52,820 nt of DNA, from assembly GCF_023806635.1 (NCBI RefSeq), contig NZ_JAMTDQ010000109.1, positions 1-52,820 of the forward strand, in the 5' to 3' direction. The notes beneath the pieces were generated by a model. The model did not search any database. It was not told where the DNA came from and saw nothing but the letters and a program-made list of their open reading frames with translations. The position numbers and the translations under genes are program-made. The stretch is from Accumulibacter sp. Its GTDB lineage: Bacteria > Pseudomonadota > Gammaproteobacteria > Burkholderiales > Rhodocyclaceae. Of this stretch, positions 44,238 to 52,069 are shown in pieces; position 1 is the first letter of the stretch, and each line of letters begins with the position of its first letter.

Positions 44238-44939
44238 TCAGGGGGCGAGATCGAAAACGAGGACTTCGGCGTCGTCCCCGTCGCCGAGTTCGAGGTGCTC
44301 TTCAGCGGCCACCGATGCGCCATCGCCGGCACGCAGGAGGTGGCCATTGACGATCAGGCGGCCGCGGACGAGATGCACGTAGGCCTTGCGCGCCGGGTCA
44401 AGCGGCAGGCTCGCCGATTCCGCGCCGTCGAACAGCCCGGCGTGGATCGCGGCATCGGCATGGATGGTCAGCGAACCGGCGGCGCCGTCGGGCGAAGCGA
44501 TCAGTCGCAGGCGGCCGCGCTTTTCGAGGGCGGCGAAGTGCCGCTGTTCGTAGCCCGGTTCGATTCCCTTGCAGCGTGGCTCGATCCAGATCTGCAGCAG
44601 ATGGGTAGGCTGGTCGGGCGCGTGGTTGAACTCGCTGTGGCGGACCCCGCGTCCGGCGCTCATCCGCTGCACGTCACCGGGCGGGATGTCGGTGCCGTTG
44701 CCGAGGCTGTCCCGGTGCCCGAGCAATCCGGCGGTGACATAGGTGACGATCTCCATGTCGCGATGGCCGTGCGTGGCAAAGCCGCCAGCGACCGCGATCA
44801 GGTCGTCGTTTAGGACCCGCAGGTTGCCCCAGCGCATGTACGCCGGGTCGTGATGGTCGGCAAACGAGAACGAGTGATGGCTTTTCAGCCAGCCGTGGTT
44901 CGCGTGGCCGCGGTCTTCTGCTTTCCTGATCTGCAGCAT
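44238..44939 (-). CDS. Pirin-family bicupin protein (YhhW-like)
   Basis: A 233-residue double-cupin protein of the pirin family. The metal-binding histidines and glutamate of the N-terminal cupin are visible in FATHGHRDMEIVTYV and in VRHSEFNHAPDQPTHLLQIW. Several bacterial pirins (YhhW) have quercetin 2,3-dioxygenase activity. AGGAGA precedes the ATG at 44939. It is probably co-transcribed with the flavodoxin gene downstream; the pair suggests quinone/flavonoid-type redox stress handling. Confidence 0.92.
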   Translation of the reverse strand: MLQIRKAEDRGHANHGWLKSHHSFSFADHHDPAYMRWGNLRVLNDDLIAVAGGFATHGHRDMEIVTYVTAGLLGHRDSLGNGTDIPPGDVQRMSAGRGVRHSEFNHAPDQPTHLLQIWIEPRCKGIEPGYEQRHFAALEKRGRLRLIASPDGAAGSLTIHADAAIHAGLFDGAESASLPLDPARKAYVHLVRGRLIVNGHLLRAGDGASVAAEEHLELGDGDDAEVLVFDLAP

Positions 44940-44998
44940 GGGCTTCTCCTGTGATGGCAGCGGCAAAGCGCTGCTCATCGATCGATGGTCGTGCTGAG

Positions 44999-45139
44999 AG
45001 GTTGTGAAGAAATCGTCGCGAGCAGGCCGAGATGCAAGGCGCGATGGAGCGAACGACGAGACATATCAAGTGGATAGGCGAGGAGTGAGCGACTGAGCAA
45101 CGCAGCAGATCGGTCGCGCAGTAGCTTTATTCACAACCT
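44999..45139. mobile_element. 141-bp MITE-like non-autonomous element
   Basis: The element is bounded by exact terminal inverted repeats AGGTTGTGAA (44999-45008) and TTCACAACCT (45130-45139), with weaker pairing further inside, and flanked by direct repeats CTGAG (44994-44998 and 45140-45144) consistent with a 5-bp target duplication. There is no transposase gene, and no convincing coding frame inside. It sits in the gap between the pirin gene and the dioxygenase gene, close to the pirin start, where it could carry or disrupt a promoter. A parent element is not in this window. Confidence 0.8.
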
Positions 45140-45279
45140 CTGAGTGCCATGGCGGCGTCGGCGCCCGGCACCCCGACCGCGGCCGACGCGTCGCTGCCGC
45201 CGCAGCCAGTGCGCACACCCCCCGTGATGGCGTGGGTGCCGATCGCATCCGTCGCGCCTGCCGCCCGTTGCACGCGCCG

Positions 45280-46086
45280 TCAGGCGCTGACGGGGGCAAA
45301 GGAATAGGCATCCATGGCGATGACGAAATCGTCAACACCGGCATGGATGCGCTTGACCCGGGGCAAGTCGCCGGCCGCCCCGAGCGCGACGAAGAGCGGC
45401 AGCAGGTGCTCCTCGCTCGGATGCGCGGCGACTGCGCCCGGCGCCTGCCGGCGGTAGTCGAGCACGGCCGCCGTGTCGCCCGCCTGCAGGCGCTCCGCCA
45501 GCCAGGCCGGGAACTGGCGGACATAGGCGGGGATCGCGCCGCCGTCGCCTGCCGCCCGCTGGTAGTCACGCAGGTTGTGCGTGACGTTGCCGGAAGCGAT
45601 GACGAGAACGCCACGGCGCAACAGCGGTGCCAGCGCCCGGCCGAGCAGCCACGCCTGTTGCGGGCCGCCAAGGCTCTGCAGCGAAAGCGGAATGACCGGT
45701 ACGTCCGCCTGCGGAAACATCAACCGCAACGGTACCCAGACACCATGGTCGAGACCGCGCGCAGGCGCCCGTTCGGCCGCCATCCCGGCAGCGCGGATTG
45801 CCGCGAACACTTCTTCTGCCACCTCGCGGCAACCGGTTGCCGGATAGCTGATCGCGTACAGCGCCGAAGGAAAGCCGTGAAAATCGTGGATGGTCAGCGG
45901 CCGGTCGGCGAAACCGACCGTCGGCACGGCGGTATCCCAGTGCGCGCTGACGATGACGATCGCGCGCGCTGGCGGCAACGTGCGGGCGAGGTCGGCGATG
46001 GCTGCGCCGGCAGCGCCTGGTCGCAGCGCGAAGGTCGGTGCGCCGTGCGGTACGAACAGTGCGGGTTGCGTCTGGCTTGTTTTCAT
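45280..46086 (-). CDS. DODA-type extradiol dioxygenase (YgiD-like)
   Basis: A 268-residue class III extradiol ring-cleavage dioxygenase of the 4,5-DOPA dioxygenase family. Metal ligands appear in LFVPHGAPTFAL (His14), IVSAHWDT (His49), the ISYPATG/GLDHGVWVPL loop and IASGNVTHNL. The enzyme would cleave a catechol-type ring with non-haem iron or zinc. It is divergent from a LysR regulator whose start lies 96 bp away, so it is the likely target of that regulator. The substrate is not predicted. Confidence 0.9.
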   Translation of the reverse strand: MKTSQTQPALFVPHGAPTFALRPGAAGAAIADLARTLPPARAIVIVSAHWDTAVPTVGFADRPLTIHDFHGFPSALYAISYPATGCREVAEEVFAAIRAAGMAAERAPARGLDHGVWVPLRLMFPQADVPVIPLSLQSLGGPQQAWLLGRALAPLLRRGVLVIASGNVTHNLRDYQRAAGDGGAIPAYVRQFPAWLAERLQAGDTAAVLDYRRQAPGAVAAHPSEEHLLPLFVALGAAGDLPRVKRIHAGVDDFVIAMDAYSFAPVSA

Positions 46087-46164
46087 TTGGCAGGGTCCGG
46101 ATGCGATGGACGAACTGTAGACCTTCCTTCACGATCGAAACAGGCGACAATCTGCAAGTCATCA

Positions 46165-46179
46165 TTGCTCATGGAGCAA
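46165..46179. promoter_or_regulatory. Palindromic operator in the dioxygenase/LysR intergenic region
   Basis: TTGCTC-ATG-GAGCAA is a perfect 6-bp inverted repeat with a 3-bp centre and contains T-N11-A, the classic LysR-type binding pattern. It ends 2 bp before the LysR ATG at 46182, so binding there would repress the regulator itself while also lying about 80 bp from the dioxygenase start. Confidence 0.55.
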
Positions 46180-46181
46180 CA

Positions 46182-47072
46182 ATGGACCGACTCGAGGCCA
46201 TGAGACTCTTCCTGCGCGTCGCCGAGCTCGGCAGCTTTGCTGCCGTGGCGCAGCAGCTCGGCGTCGCACGCTCGGTCGTCACGCGGCAGGTGGCAGCGCT
46301 CGAGACCCATCTCGGCATCAGGCTGATGGAACGTAGCACGCGCCACCTCTCGCTGACCTCGGCCGGCGCCGCCTACCTGGAAAAGTGCCGGCTGATCCTG
46401 CATCTCGTCGATGCCGCGGAGACGGATGTCGCGGCGGAGCGCGCCACGCCGCGCGGCACCATCCGGCTGAGCCTGCCGCTGAGCTTCGGACTCAAACGGC
46501 TGGCACCGCTGTTGCTCGAGTTCTCGCGCCTCTATCCGGAAGTGGGGCTCGACATGGACTACAGCGACCGCCGGGTGCACCTGATCGAGGAAGGCTTCGA
46601 CGTGTCGATCCGCATCACGCGCCGGCTCGCTGGCGGTGACGTGGCACGACGGATCGGCTCGGGTCGCATGCTGGTGGTCGCGGCCCCCGCCTACCTCGCC
46701 CGCCACGGGCAGCCGCAACATCCATCGGAACTGATCCATCACGAGTGCCTGGGATATACCACGGGCGGCGCCGTGCCTGGCTGGCAGTTCCTCGTCGACG
46801 GGAAAGTGGCGAGCTTTGCCGTGCGCAGCCGCATCCAGGCAAACAATGGTGAGGTGCTGGGCGAAGCAGCGGCGCAGGGCCTCGGAATCAGCCTGCAGCC
46901 CGACTTCATCGTCGAGGACTTGCTCGCCGCCGGCCGCGTCGAGCCCATCCTGACCGCCTTTCCCGCTCCCGGACTCGGCATCTACGCGATCCTGCCGAGC
47001 AACCGCCATGTGCCGCACCGCGTCCGCGTGCTGATGGACTTCCTGGCAGCCGGCGTCGGCGCGAGCGGCTGA
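46182..47072 (+). CDS. LysR-family transcriptional regulator
   Basis: A 296-residue LysR regulator of the DsdC/GcvA/YafC-like subgroup common in proteobacteria. The winged HTH is at residues about 3-62 (MRLFLRVAELGSFAAVAQQL and GVARSVVTRQVAALE), and the effector domain begins near RGTIRLSLPLSFGLKRLAPLL. It is divergent from the DODA-type dioxygenase, which it probably controls together with its own gene through the palindrome overlapping its start. The pirin/flavodoxin pair beyond the MITE may also belong to its circuit; this is inference. Confidence 0.92.
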   Translation: MDRLEAMRLFLRVAELGSFAAVAQQLGVARSVVTRQVAALETHLGIRLMERSTRHLSLTSAGAAYLEKCRLILHLVDAAETDVAAERATPRGTIRLSLPLSFGLKRLAPLLLEFSRLYPEVGLDMDYSDRRVHLIEEGFDVSIRITRRLAGGDVARRIGSGRMLVVAAPAYLARHGQPQHPSELIHHECLGYTTGGAVPGWQFLVDGKVASFAVRSRIQANNGEVLGEAAAQGLGISLQPDFIVEDLLAAGRVEPILTAFPAPGLGIYAILPSNRHVPHRVRVLMDFLAAGVGASG

Positions 47073-47401
47073 CCGCGGCCATCACCGCAAATGCGCTCGG
47101 CCTGTGCGCTTTCGCACGGCGATCGAGCACGCGATGCGGGATGCTTCAACCATGGCCTCGGGCGGCAATTCCCGCGGGCCCTGATTGCCCCACCGCAACG
47201 TCGTGCTGCTCCGGTCCAGAGTGGAAGACGGCCCGGCGACACTGCCGCCGCGCGCTGCGTGCTTGCTACAGGCTCGTGCATGGCGCCCGGAGCGAAGCGA
47301 CAGGCGAACAGGGCAGCGAGCGTTGCTGCTGCCAAGTCCCCGGCATGCCGGGAGCGGCACGGGCCGCCAGTTCTCCATTTCACCACCCAGGAAAATTCAC
47401 G
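47073..47401. other. Leader region of a PEP-CTERM gene, no gene
   Basis: About 330 bp without a supported gene. A hairpin GTGCG-CTTT-CGCAC (about 47104-47117) follows the LysR stop but lacks a T-run. No sigma-54 promoter with correct spacing was found, in contrast to the PEP-CTERM gene at 18291. Confidence 0.35.
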
Positions 47402-48064
47402 ATGACCATAGGTACAACCGCCCGCCTGCTGACGTTCGTCGGCGCCCTTTCGGCCGCCGCTCTGGCGCATGCCACGCCCTTCCAGAACGGCAGTTTCGAG
47501 ACCGCCGCCGTCAACCCGGGCACCTTCACCACGCTTGGCCTCAACAACAGCCAGATCGCCGGCTGGACGATCAGCGGCGGCAACGTCGACTACATCGGGA
47601 GCTACTGGCAGGCAGCCCAGGGCAGCCGCAGCATCGACCTCGCCGGCAACACGCTGGGTACGATCAGCCAGACCTTCGACACCCAGATTGGCTGGCTGTA
47701 TACGGTCGAGTTCGCGGTGGCCGGCAACACCGACGGCGGCCCGGCAACGAAGCTGCTGCAGGTCGTCGCCGGCAACGAGCAGGCCCAGTTCTCGTTCGAC
47801 CAGAGCGGCAAGTCGCGATCGAACATGGGCTGGCTGGACTACAGCTTCCAGTTCACCGCCGACACGGCGCAGACGACGCTGAGCTTCTCGGCACTCAACG
47901 GCACCTGCTGCTACGGCGCCGCGCTCGACGACGTGCGTATCACGGCGCAACCCGGCGCCGTACCGGAACCCGCTTCGGCACTGCTCGTCGGCCTGTCGCT
48001 CGCCGGCCTCGGCTGGTCGCGGAGCAACCGCCAGCAGCGGCGGCCGCAGGGCGAGCACCGTTAG
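47402..48064 (+). CDS. Exported PEP-CTERM protein with DUF642-like domain
   Basis: A 220-residue secreted protein. Residues 1-25 are a signal peptide ending ALAHA. The body starts TPFQNGSFETAAVNPGTFTT, with GWTISGGNVDYIGSYWQAAQ and SFSALNGTCCYGAALDDVRI, typical of DUF642/choice-of-anchor C beta-sandwich domains that bind carbohydrate. The C-terminus AVPEPASALLVGLSLAGLGW followed by SRSNRQQRR is a PEP-CTERM sorting signal. AGGAAA lies before the ATG. It is probably anchored or released by an exosortase encoded elsewhere. Confidence 0.9.
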   Translation: MTIGTTARLLTFVGALSAAALAHATPFQNGSFETAAVNPGTFTTLGLNNSQIAGWTISGGNVDYIGSYWQAAQGSRSIDLAGNTLGTISQTFDTQIGWLYTVEFAVAGNTDGGPATKLLQVVAGNEQAQFSFDQSGKSRSNMGWLDYSFQFTADTAQTTLSFSALNGTCCYGAALDDVRITAQPGAVPEPASALLVGLSLAGLGWSRSNRQQRRPQGEHR

Positions 48065-48413
48065 GGCCTTGCCGGCCGCGGCGGATCGTCGCGGGCTTGC
48101 CCACGGCGCACGCGGCGAGCCTTCGAGAACGATGCTTCATCCGCCGCGCCGGCTTGGCGAACCTGCGTTGCAGAAGCGGTCCGCTGCGATCCAGGACACC
48201 TCGCACGGCATCCGCGGGGCGGTCGGCGCAGGCATCCGGCGGCTCCCGAGAGCCGCATTCCGCCACGACGCCAGCCGTTCCGACGACGACTGCCAGGGGA
48301 AAAGAGGTTCCGCTTGCCCTGTGACATCGCGTCGCGCGGCAATCCGTCGCCTTCCCCGGCAGCCTCCCGGTCGTTATGCTCGACACATCTTCGATGGCGG
48401 GGTCGTGCTGACG
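48065..48413. other. Intergenic region before the response regulator, no gene
   Basis: About 350 bp without native-looking frames. It probably contains the promoter of the response regulator; a TTATGCT near 48375 could be a -10 but lacks a partner -35 at the right distance. Confidence 0.3.
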
Positions 48414-49025
48414 ATGCAGGCAGGCGGGAAGTGTTTTCTGGTGGTCGAGGATGATCCGGCCTTCTCGCGCGTCCTGACGCGGGGCCTGCGTTCACGGGGC
48501 TTCGCTGTGACTCTGGTGACGACGGCGGCGCAGGCACTGCCTGTCGCACGGGAAGTGGCGCCCGACTGCGTCATCCTCGACCTCAAGCTGGGCAGCGACT
48601 CGGCTCTGCCATTGATCCGGCCACTGCGTGCGCTCTCCGCGGCAACGCGCATCTGCCTGTTGACAGGCTTCGCCAGCATCGCGACGGCGATCGAGGCGAT
48701 CAAGCTTGGTGCCCATCACTACCTGGCAAAGCCCGTCCACATCGACGAGATCCTGGCGACCCTCGGTTGTGCTGCCGCCGCAAACTCGCCCGTCGAGCAG
48801 CCTTCGCTTGCGCTGCGCGGCAGGCAGCACACCCTCGATGACGTCGAATGGCGCCATATCCTGAAGACCCTCCGCGACTGCGACGGCAACATCTCGCGCG
48901 CGGCGCTGGCACTCGACATGCATCGGCGGACGCTGCAACGCAAGCTGGCGGCACGCAACCGCGGCGACCGTGGCGCCGCGCTGTCGCGCGTGCTGCGGCC
49001 GCCGGCCAAGCGCTTGCCGCCGTGA
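48414..49025 (+). CDS. RegA/PrrA/ActR-family redox response regulator, orphan
   Basis: A 203-residue two-domain response regulator. The receiver domain has the acidic pair (VVEDDPAF), phospho-acceptor Asp56 (CVILDLKLGSDSA) and Lys106 (YLAKPVH). The stretch TGFASIATAIEAIKLGAHHY is a RegA/PrrA/ActR signature. The C-terminal Fis-type HTH reads GNISRAALALDMHRRTLQRK. In Alphaproteobacteria RegBA controls photosynthesis, respiration and denitrification in response to redox state. No RegB-like kinase gene is adjacent. The start at ATG 48414 is chosen; GTG codons just upstream are alternatives. It is convergent with the nor gene cluster. Confidence 0.9.
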   Translation: MQAGGKCFLVVEDDPAFSRVLTRGLRSRGFAVTLVTTAAQALPVAREVAPDCVILDLKLGSDSALPLIRPLRALSAATRICLLTGFASIATAIEAIKLGAHHYLAKPVHIDEILATLGCAAAANSPVEQPSLALRGRQHTLDDVEWRHILKTLRDCDGNISRAALALDMHRRTLQRKLAARNRGDRGAALSRVLRPPAKRLPP

Positions 49026-49216
49026 AGGCCGGCGGCGAAGCGTTCCACGCCCGATCCGCCGTTCGGCAGCCTGGGCCATCGCGCGCGCGGTCGGTCGTCG
49101 CGCCGATGGCGTCCGCCGAGAACTCGCCGCGCCTCGGCGCCCGTTGGACAGATTGCCTCGCTCGCTGACCGGCGCCAAGCATCCACGCCGACCGGCGACG
49201 ATCCCCGCGCAACCCC

Positions 49217-51052
49217 TCAACGCGTCAGCTGCGCATACAGCCGCGGCAGTCGCAGCGCCAGTTCCTCCGGCCGCCTGACGACCGTATGGCCGGCGGTCCC
49301 GAAGAGGTGCGGCAGGTAATCCTCGCCGGCATGGTCGATGGTGATGCAGAAGGGCTCGAGCCCCTGTCGACGTGCCTCGATGACCGCCATCCGCGTGTCC
49401 TCGATGCCGTAGCGCCCCTCGTAGTGGTCGATGTCGTGCGGTTTGCCGTCGGAAACGATGAGCAGTGGCCGCAACCTCGCCGGCTGTGCGGCGAGCAGGG
49501 TCGTTGCCCGCCGCACGGCCGCGCCGAGGCGCGTGTAGTAGCCCGGCCGGATCGCCAGGATGCGACCGCGCACGGCATTGTCGTAGCGCTCGTCGAAGGT
49601 CTTGATTTCGTGGAAGCGAACCAGGCTGCGCTTGAGCGACGAAAAGCCGTACATCGCGAAGCGGTCACCCGTGGCCGCGAGCGCCTCGCCGAAGAGCAGC
49701 ATGCCGTCACGGATGAGATCGATGACGCGGTGCGTGTCGCTGACCCAGGCGTCGGTGGACAGCGAAAGATCGGCAAGCACCAGGCAGGCGAGATCGCGCT
49801 CGTGGCGCTGCAGCGCGCGGAAGCTGGCCGGAAGCGAAGCGCCGATGCCGGCGACGCGATCGGCATGCCCGCGCACGCAGGCGTCGAGATCGATCTCCTC
49901 GCCGTCCGGCTGCGCCTTCAGCCAGCTGTGCGCCGGCGCGAGGCAGGCAAACTGCCGGCGGATGTGCGCTGCGGTACGGCGCAGCTGCAGCGGCAGCGGT
50001 ACCGCCGCCGCATCGCGCGCCCGCATCGTCTGCAGCCGGCAGTAGTCCAGGCGCAGCACCCGACGCCGCCAGTCCCATTCCGGCAACCGGATGCCGTCGG
50101 CGAGAATGAGCTCGTCCTCGGCGGCGGGCGGCAGGTCGAGGTCGAAACGGATGCGCGAGGCGGGATTGGCACCGGCGTCATCGGCGAGCGTCAGCTTGTC
50201 GAGGTCGTCGGCTGCGCGGGCGGCATCCGGATCCTCGTCATCGTCGATGTCGCGATTCACGCGCACGAATTGCGCCCATGAGAGCAGGCTTTCGGCGCGG
50301 AAAGGGAGCAGGAAGGGTGACTTGCGCTCGGGCATGCCGACGCGTTCTGCAGCACGCCGCTTGCCATCGCCCGGGCGCTGACGACTGCCGCCGGCACCGC
50401 CTGCCGCTGCTGCATGGGGTCGCTCGCCGGCGGCACCGGCCGGCGGTGGTGCGTGCAGCCAGAGCGGCACCGGTACGGGTGGCCGGCGACACGACGGCAG
50501 GCTGGCGACGCTGCCGGGCTCCTGCAGTGCGCTGCGGATCGCCGCCTCGCAGGCCGCCTCATCGCCAGGGAGCGTCGCCGGCGGCGGACGCGTCGCGAGT
50601 ACGGCTTCGACGAGACGCCGGTAGCGTGGCAGCAGCGCAGGCTGCCGCCGCAGCAAGGCGCTGCTCAGACGCTGATTGCGCACGAACCAGTCGTCGCCGC
50701 AGTCCGCTGCATCGCTCGCGGCGAGCAGGGCAAGCCAGACGTAGAGATCGCGGTTCAGTTCGCGCTCGGCGAAGAGGGCGATCATTTCGGGCAGGCGCAG
50801 TGTTTCCGCGTCGACCGATGCCTGCGCACGCTTCTCGCCGCTGCCGGCGATACGCTCGATCAGCCGTCGCCGGGCACCGTGACGCGCCTCGCTGGCGGCG
50901 ACGATGCGCACCCCGGCGCTGCCGCCGAAGGCGCGGTAGAGGACGCCGACGCTGCGCTCGACCTCGTGCAGCGACACCGCCGCCTCGGGGTGCTCGCGGC
51001 ATGCGACGCGAGTGATGAAACGGTCCCAGACACCGCCGATCCACTCTTCCAT
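49217..51052 (-). CDS. norD: Nitric oxide reductase activation protein NorD
   Basis: A 611-residue VWA-domain protein of the NorD/CbbO type, needed to activate nitric oxide reductase together with the MoxR-type ATPase NorQ. The VWA MIDAS motif is DLSLSTDAW, with DAWVSDTHRVIDLIRDGMLL, GFSSLKRSLVRFHEIK and ITIDHAGEDYLPHLFG further on. A disordered, Ala/Gly/Pro-rich insert lies near residues 190-250. The ATG at 51052 overlaps the stop of the upstream polyferredoxin gene (TGATG), indicating coupling; a TTG start at 51055 is less likely. Confidence 0.9.
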   Translation of the reverse strand: MEEWIGGVWDRFITRVACREHPEAAVSLHEVERSVGVLYRAFGGSAGVRIVAASEARHGARRRLIERIAGSGEKRAQASVDAETLRLPEMIALFAERELNRDLYVWLALLAASDAADCGDDWFVRNQRLSSALLRRQPALLPRYRRLVEAVLATRPPPATLPGDEAACEAAIRSALQEPGSVASLPSCRRPPVPVPLWLHAPPPAGAAGERPHAAAAGGAGGSRQRPGDGKRRAAERVGMPERKSPFLLPFRAESLLSWAQFVRVNRDIDDDEDPDAARAADDLDKLTLADDAGANPASRIRFDLDLPPAAEDELILADGIRLPEWDWRRRVLRLDYCRLQTMRARDAAAVPLPLQLRRTAAHIRRQFACLAPAHSWLKAQPDGEEIDLDACVRGHADRVAGIGASLPASFRALQRHERDLACLVLADLSLSTDAWVSDTHRVIDLIRDGMLLFGEALAATGDRFAMYGFSSLKRSLVRFHEIKTFDERYDNAVRGRILAIRPGYYTRLGAAVRRATTLLAAQPARLRPLLIVSDGKPHDIDHYEGRYGIEDTRMAVIEARRQGLEPFCITIDHAGEDYLPHLFGTAGHTVVRRPEELALRLPRLYAQLTR

Positions 51053-52056
51053 CAACCGTCTCCCCGCGCAACTGCCGGTGCCTTGCCGCGGCGGCCGATG
51101 AGGCTAACCGGCGCCTCGCTCTGCCGCGCGGCCTCGCCTTCGATCCAGCGCAGCAGCGGCTCGCGTCCGCGGCCCGCTTCGACGGTGGCGCATGCGCTCA
51201 GGCACTGGCCACACTGCGTGCAGGTAAACATCTTGCGTTTGGCGAGTCGCGGTCGCAGACGCATCGGGCAAACGCCTTCGCAGACGGCGTGGCCGGGGCC
51301 GTCGGCGGCGTAGCAATCGGCGCAGTGGGCGGCGCGGCCGCGCGCGAAGCCGACCACCATGGCACCCCGATTCGCCATCCAGAGCAGGCTCTGGAAGACA
51401 CCGACAGCGCAGCCGAACCGACAGAAGAGGTGGCGCGCGAGAAGGAATTCGGCGGTGAACACGACCGTGGCGATGCTGATGAACAGCGCCTGGTTGCGCG
51501 TCGGCGAGCGGGCGATCAGATTGCCATAGACCTCGGCCGGCGGCAGCAGGTAACTGAGCAGGACGACCGCCCAGACGAAGCCGACGGTGGCGGCAGTCGG
51601 CAGCAGCAGCAGCCACCACGCGCGATGGCGCGAGATCGGTGATCCGTCCGCATGGCGCGCCGGCAAGCTCTGGCGATCCCAGAGCGAGGGCTTGCCGGTG
51701 GCACAGCGCATCAGGTCGTTGATCGTCTCGACGACCGCGAAGTGGGGACACAGCCAGCCACAGTAGAGACGTCCCCAGCGCCAGGCGACGATGAGCAGGA
51801 GCCCGGCGGCAGCGCCGAGTGGCAGGAAAAGACGCAGGAACAGGTTGGCCGCCATCTCGCCGGCGCCGATGTGCCCGGCGAGAAAGGCGTCGATGCCGAG
51901 ACGCCATTCCATTCCCATGATCACCGCGTGAGCGGCGACGAGATCGATGCGGAAGATGTCGAACACCGGTGCCAGCGCAAAGAGAAGGAAGAAAGCGATC
52001 TGCGCGGCGCTGCGCTTCGCCTGCAGCCGGTCTGGCGTCTCGCCGAGATTGGGCAT
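51052..52056 (-). CDS. Membrane polyferredoxin (NosR/NapH-like 4Fe-4S protein) in the nor cluster
   Basis: A 334-residue membrane iron-sulfur protein resembling NapH, NosR C-terminal or CcoG-type domains. About five hydrophobic segments lie between residues 18 and 225. Two cytosolic 'CxxxC-P' motifs are RLYCGWLCPHF and LFCRFGCAVGVF. Two ferredoxin-like sites follow: CADCYAADGPGHAVCEGVCPMRL and CTQCGQCLSACATV. It is located between norQ and norD with a 13-bp gap on one side and a 1-bp overlap on the other. It may deliver electrons or help assemble the reductase; no characterised role is known to me in this position. Confidence 0.85.
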   Translation of the reverse strand: MPNLGETPDRLQAKRSAAQIAFFLLFALAPVFDIFRIDLVAAHAVIMGMEWRLGIDAFLAGHIGAGEMAANLFLRLFLPLGAAAGLLLIVAWRWGRLYCGWLCPHFAVVETINDLMRCATGKPSLWDRQSLPARHADGSPISRHRAWWLLLLPTAATVGFVWAVVLLSYLLPPAEVYGNLIARSPTRNQALFISIATVVFTAEFLLARHLFCRFGCAVGVFQSLLWMANRGAMVVGFARGRAAHCADCYAADGPGHAVCEGVCPMRLRPRLAKRKMFTCTQCGQCLSACATVEAGRGREPLLRWIEGEAARQSEAPVSLIGRRGKAPAVARGDG

Positions 52057-52069
52057 GCGTCGCTCGCGT

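Noticed and set aside
45000-45140. Small minus-strand open frame running through the MITE
   Set aside because: It only arises from the repeat ends and lacks any native-looking sequence.
47300-47330. GGCAG...TTGC upstream of the second PEP-CTERM gene as a sigma-54 promoter
   Set aside because: The -24 to -12 spacing is one base too long (GG-N11-GC), which normally abolishes RpoN binding.
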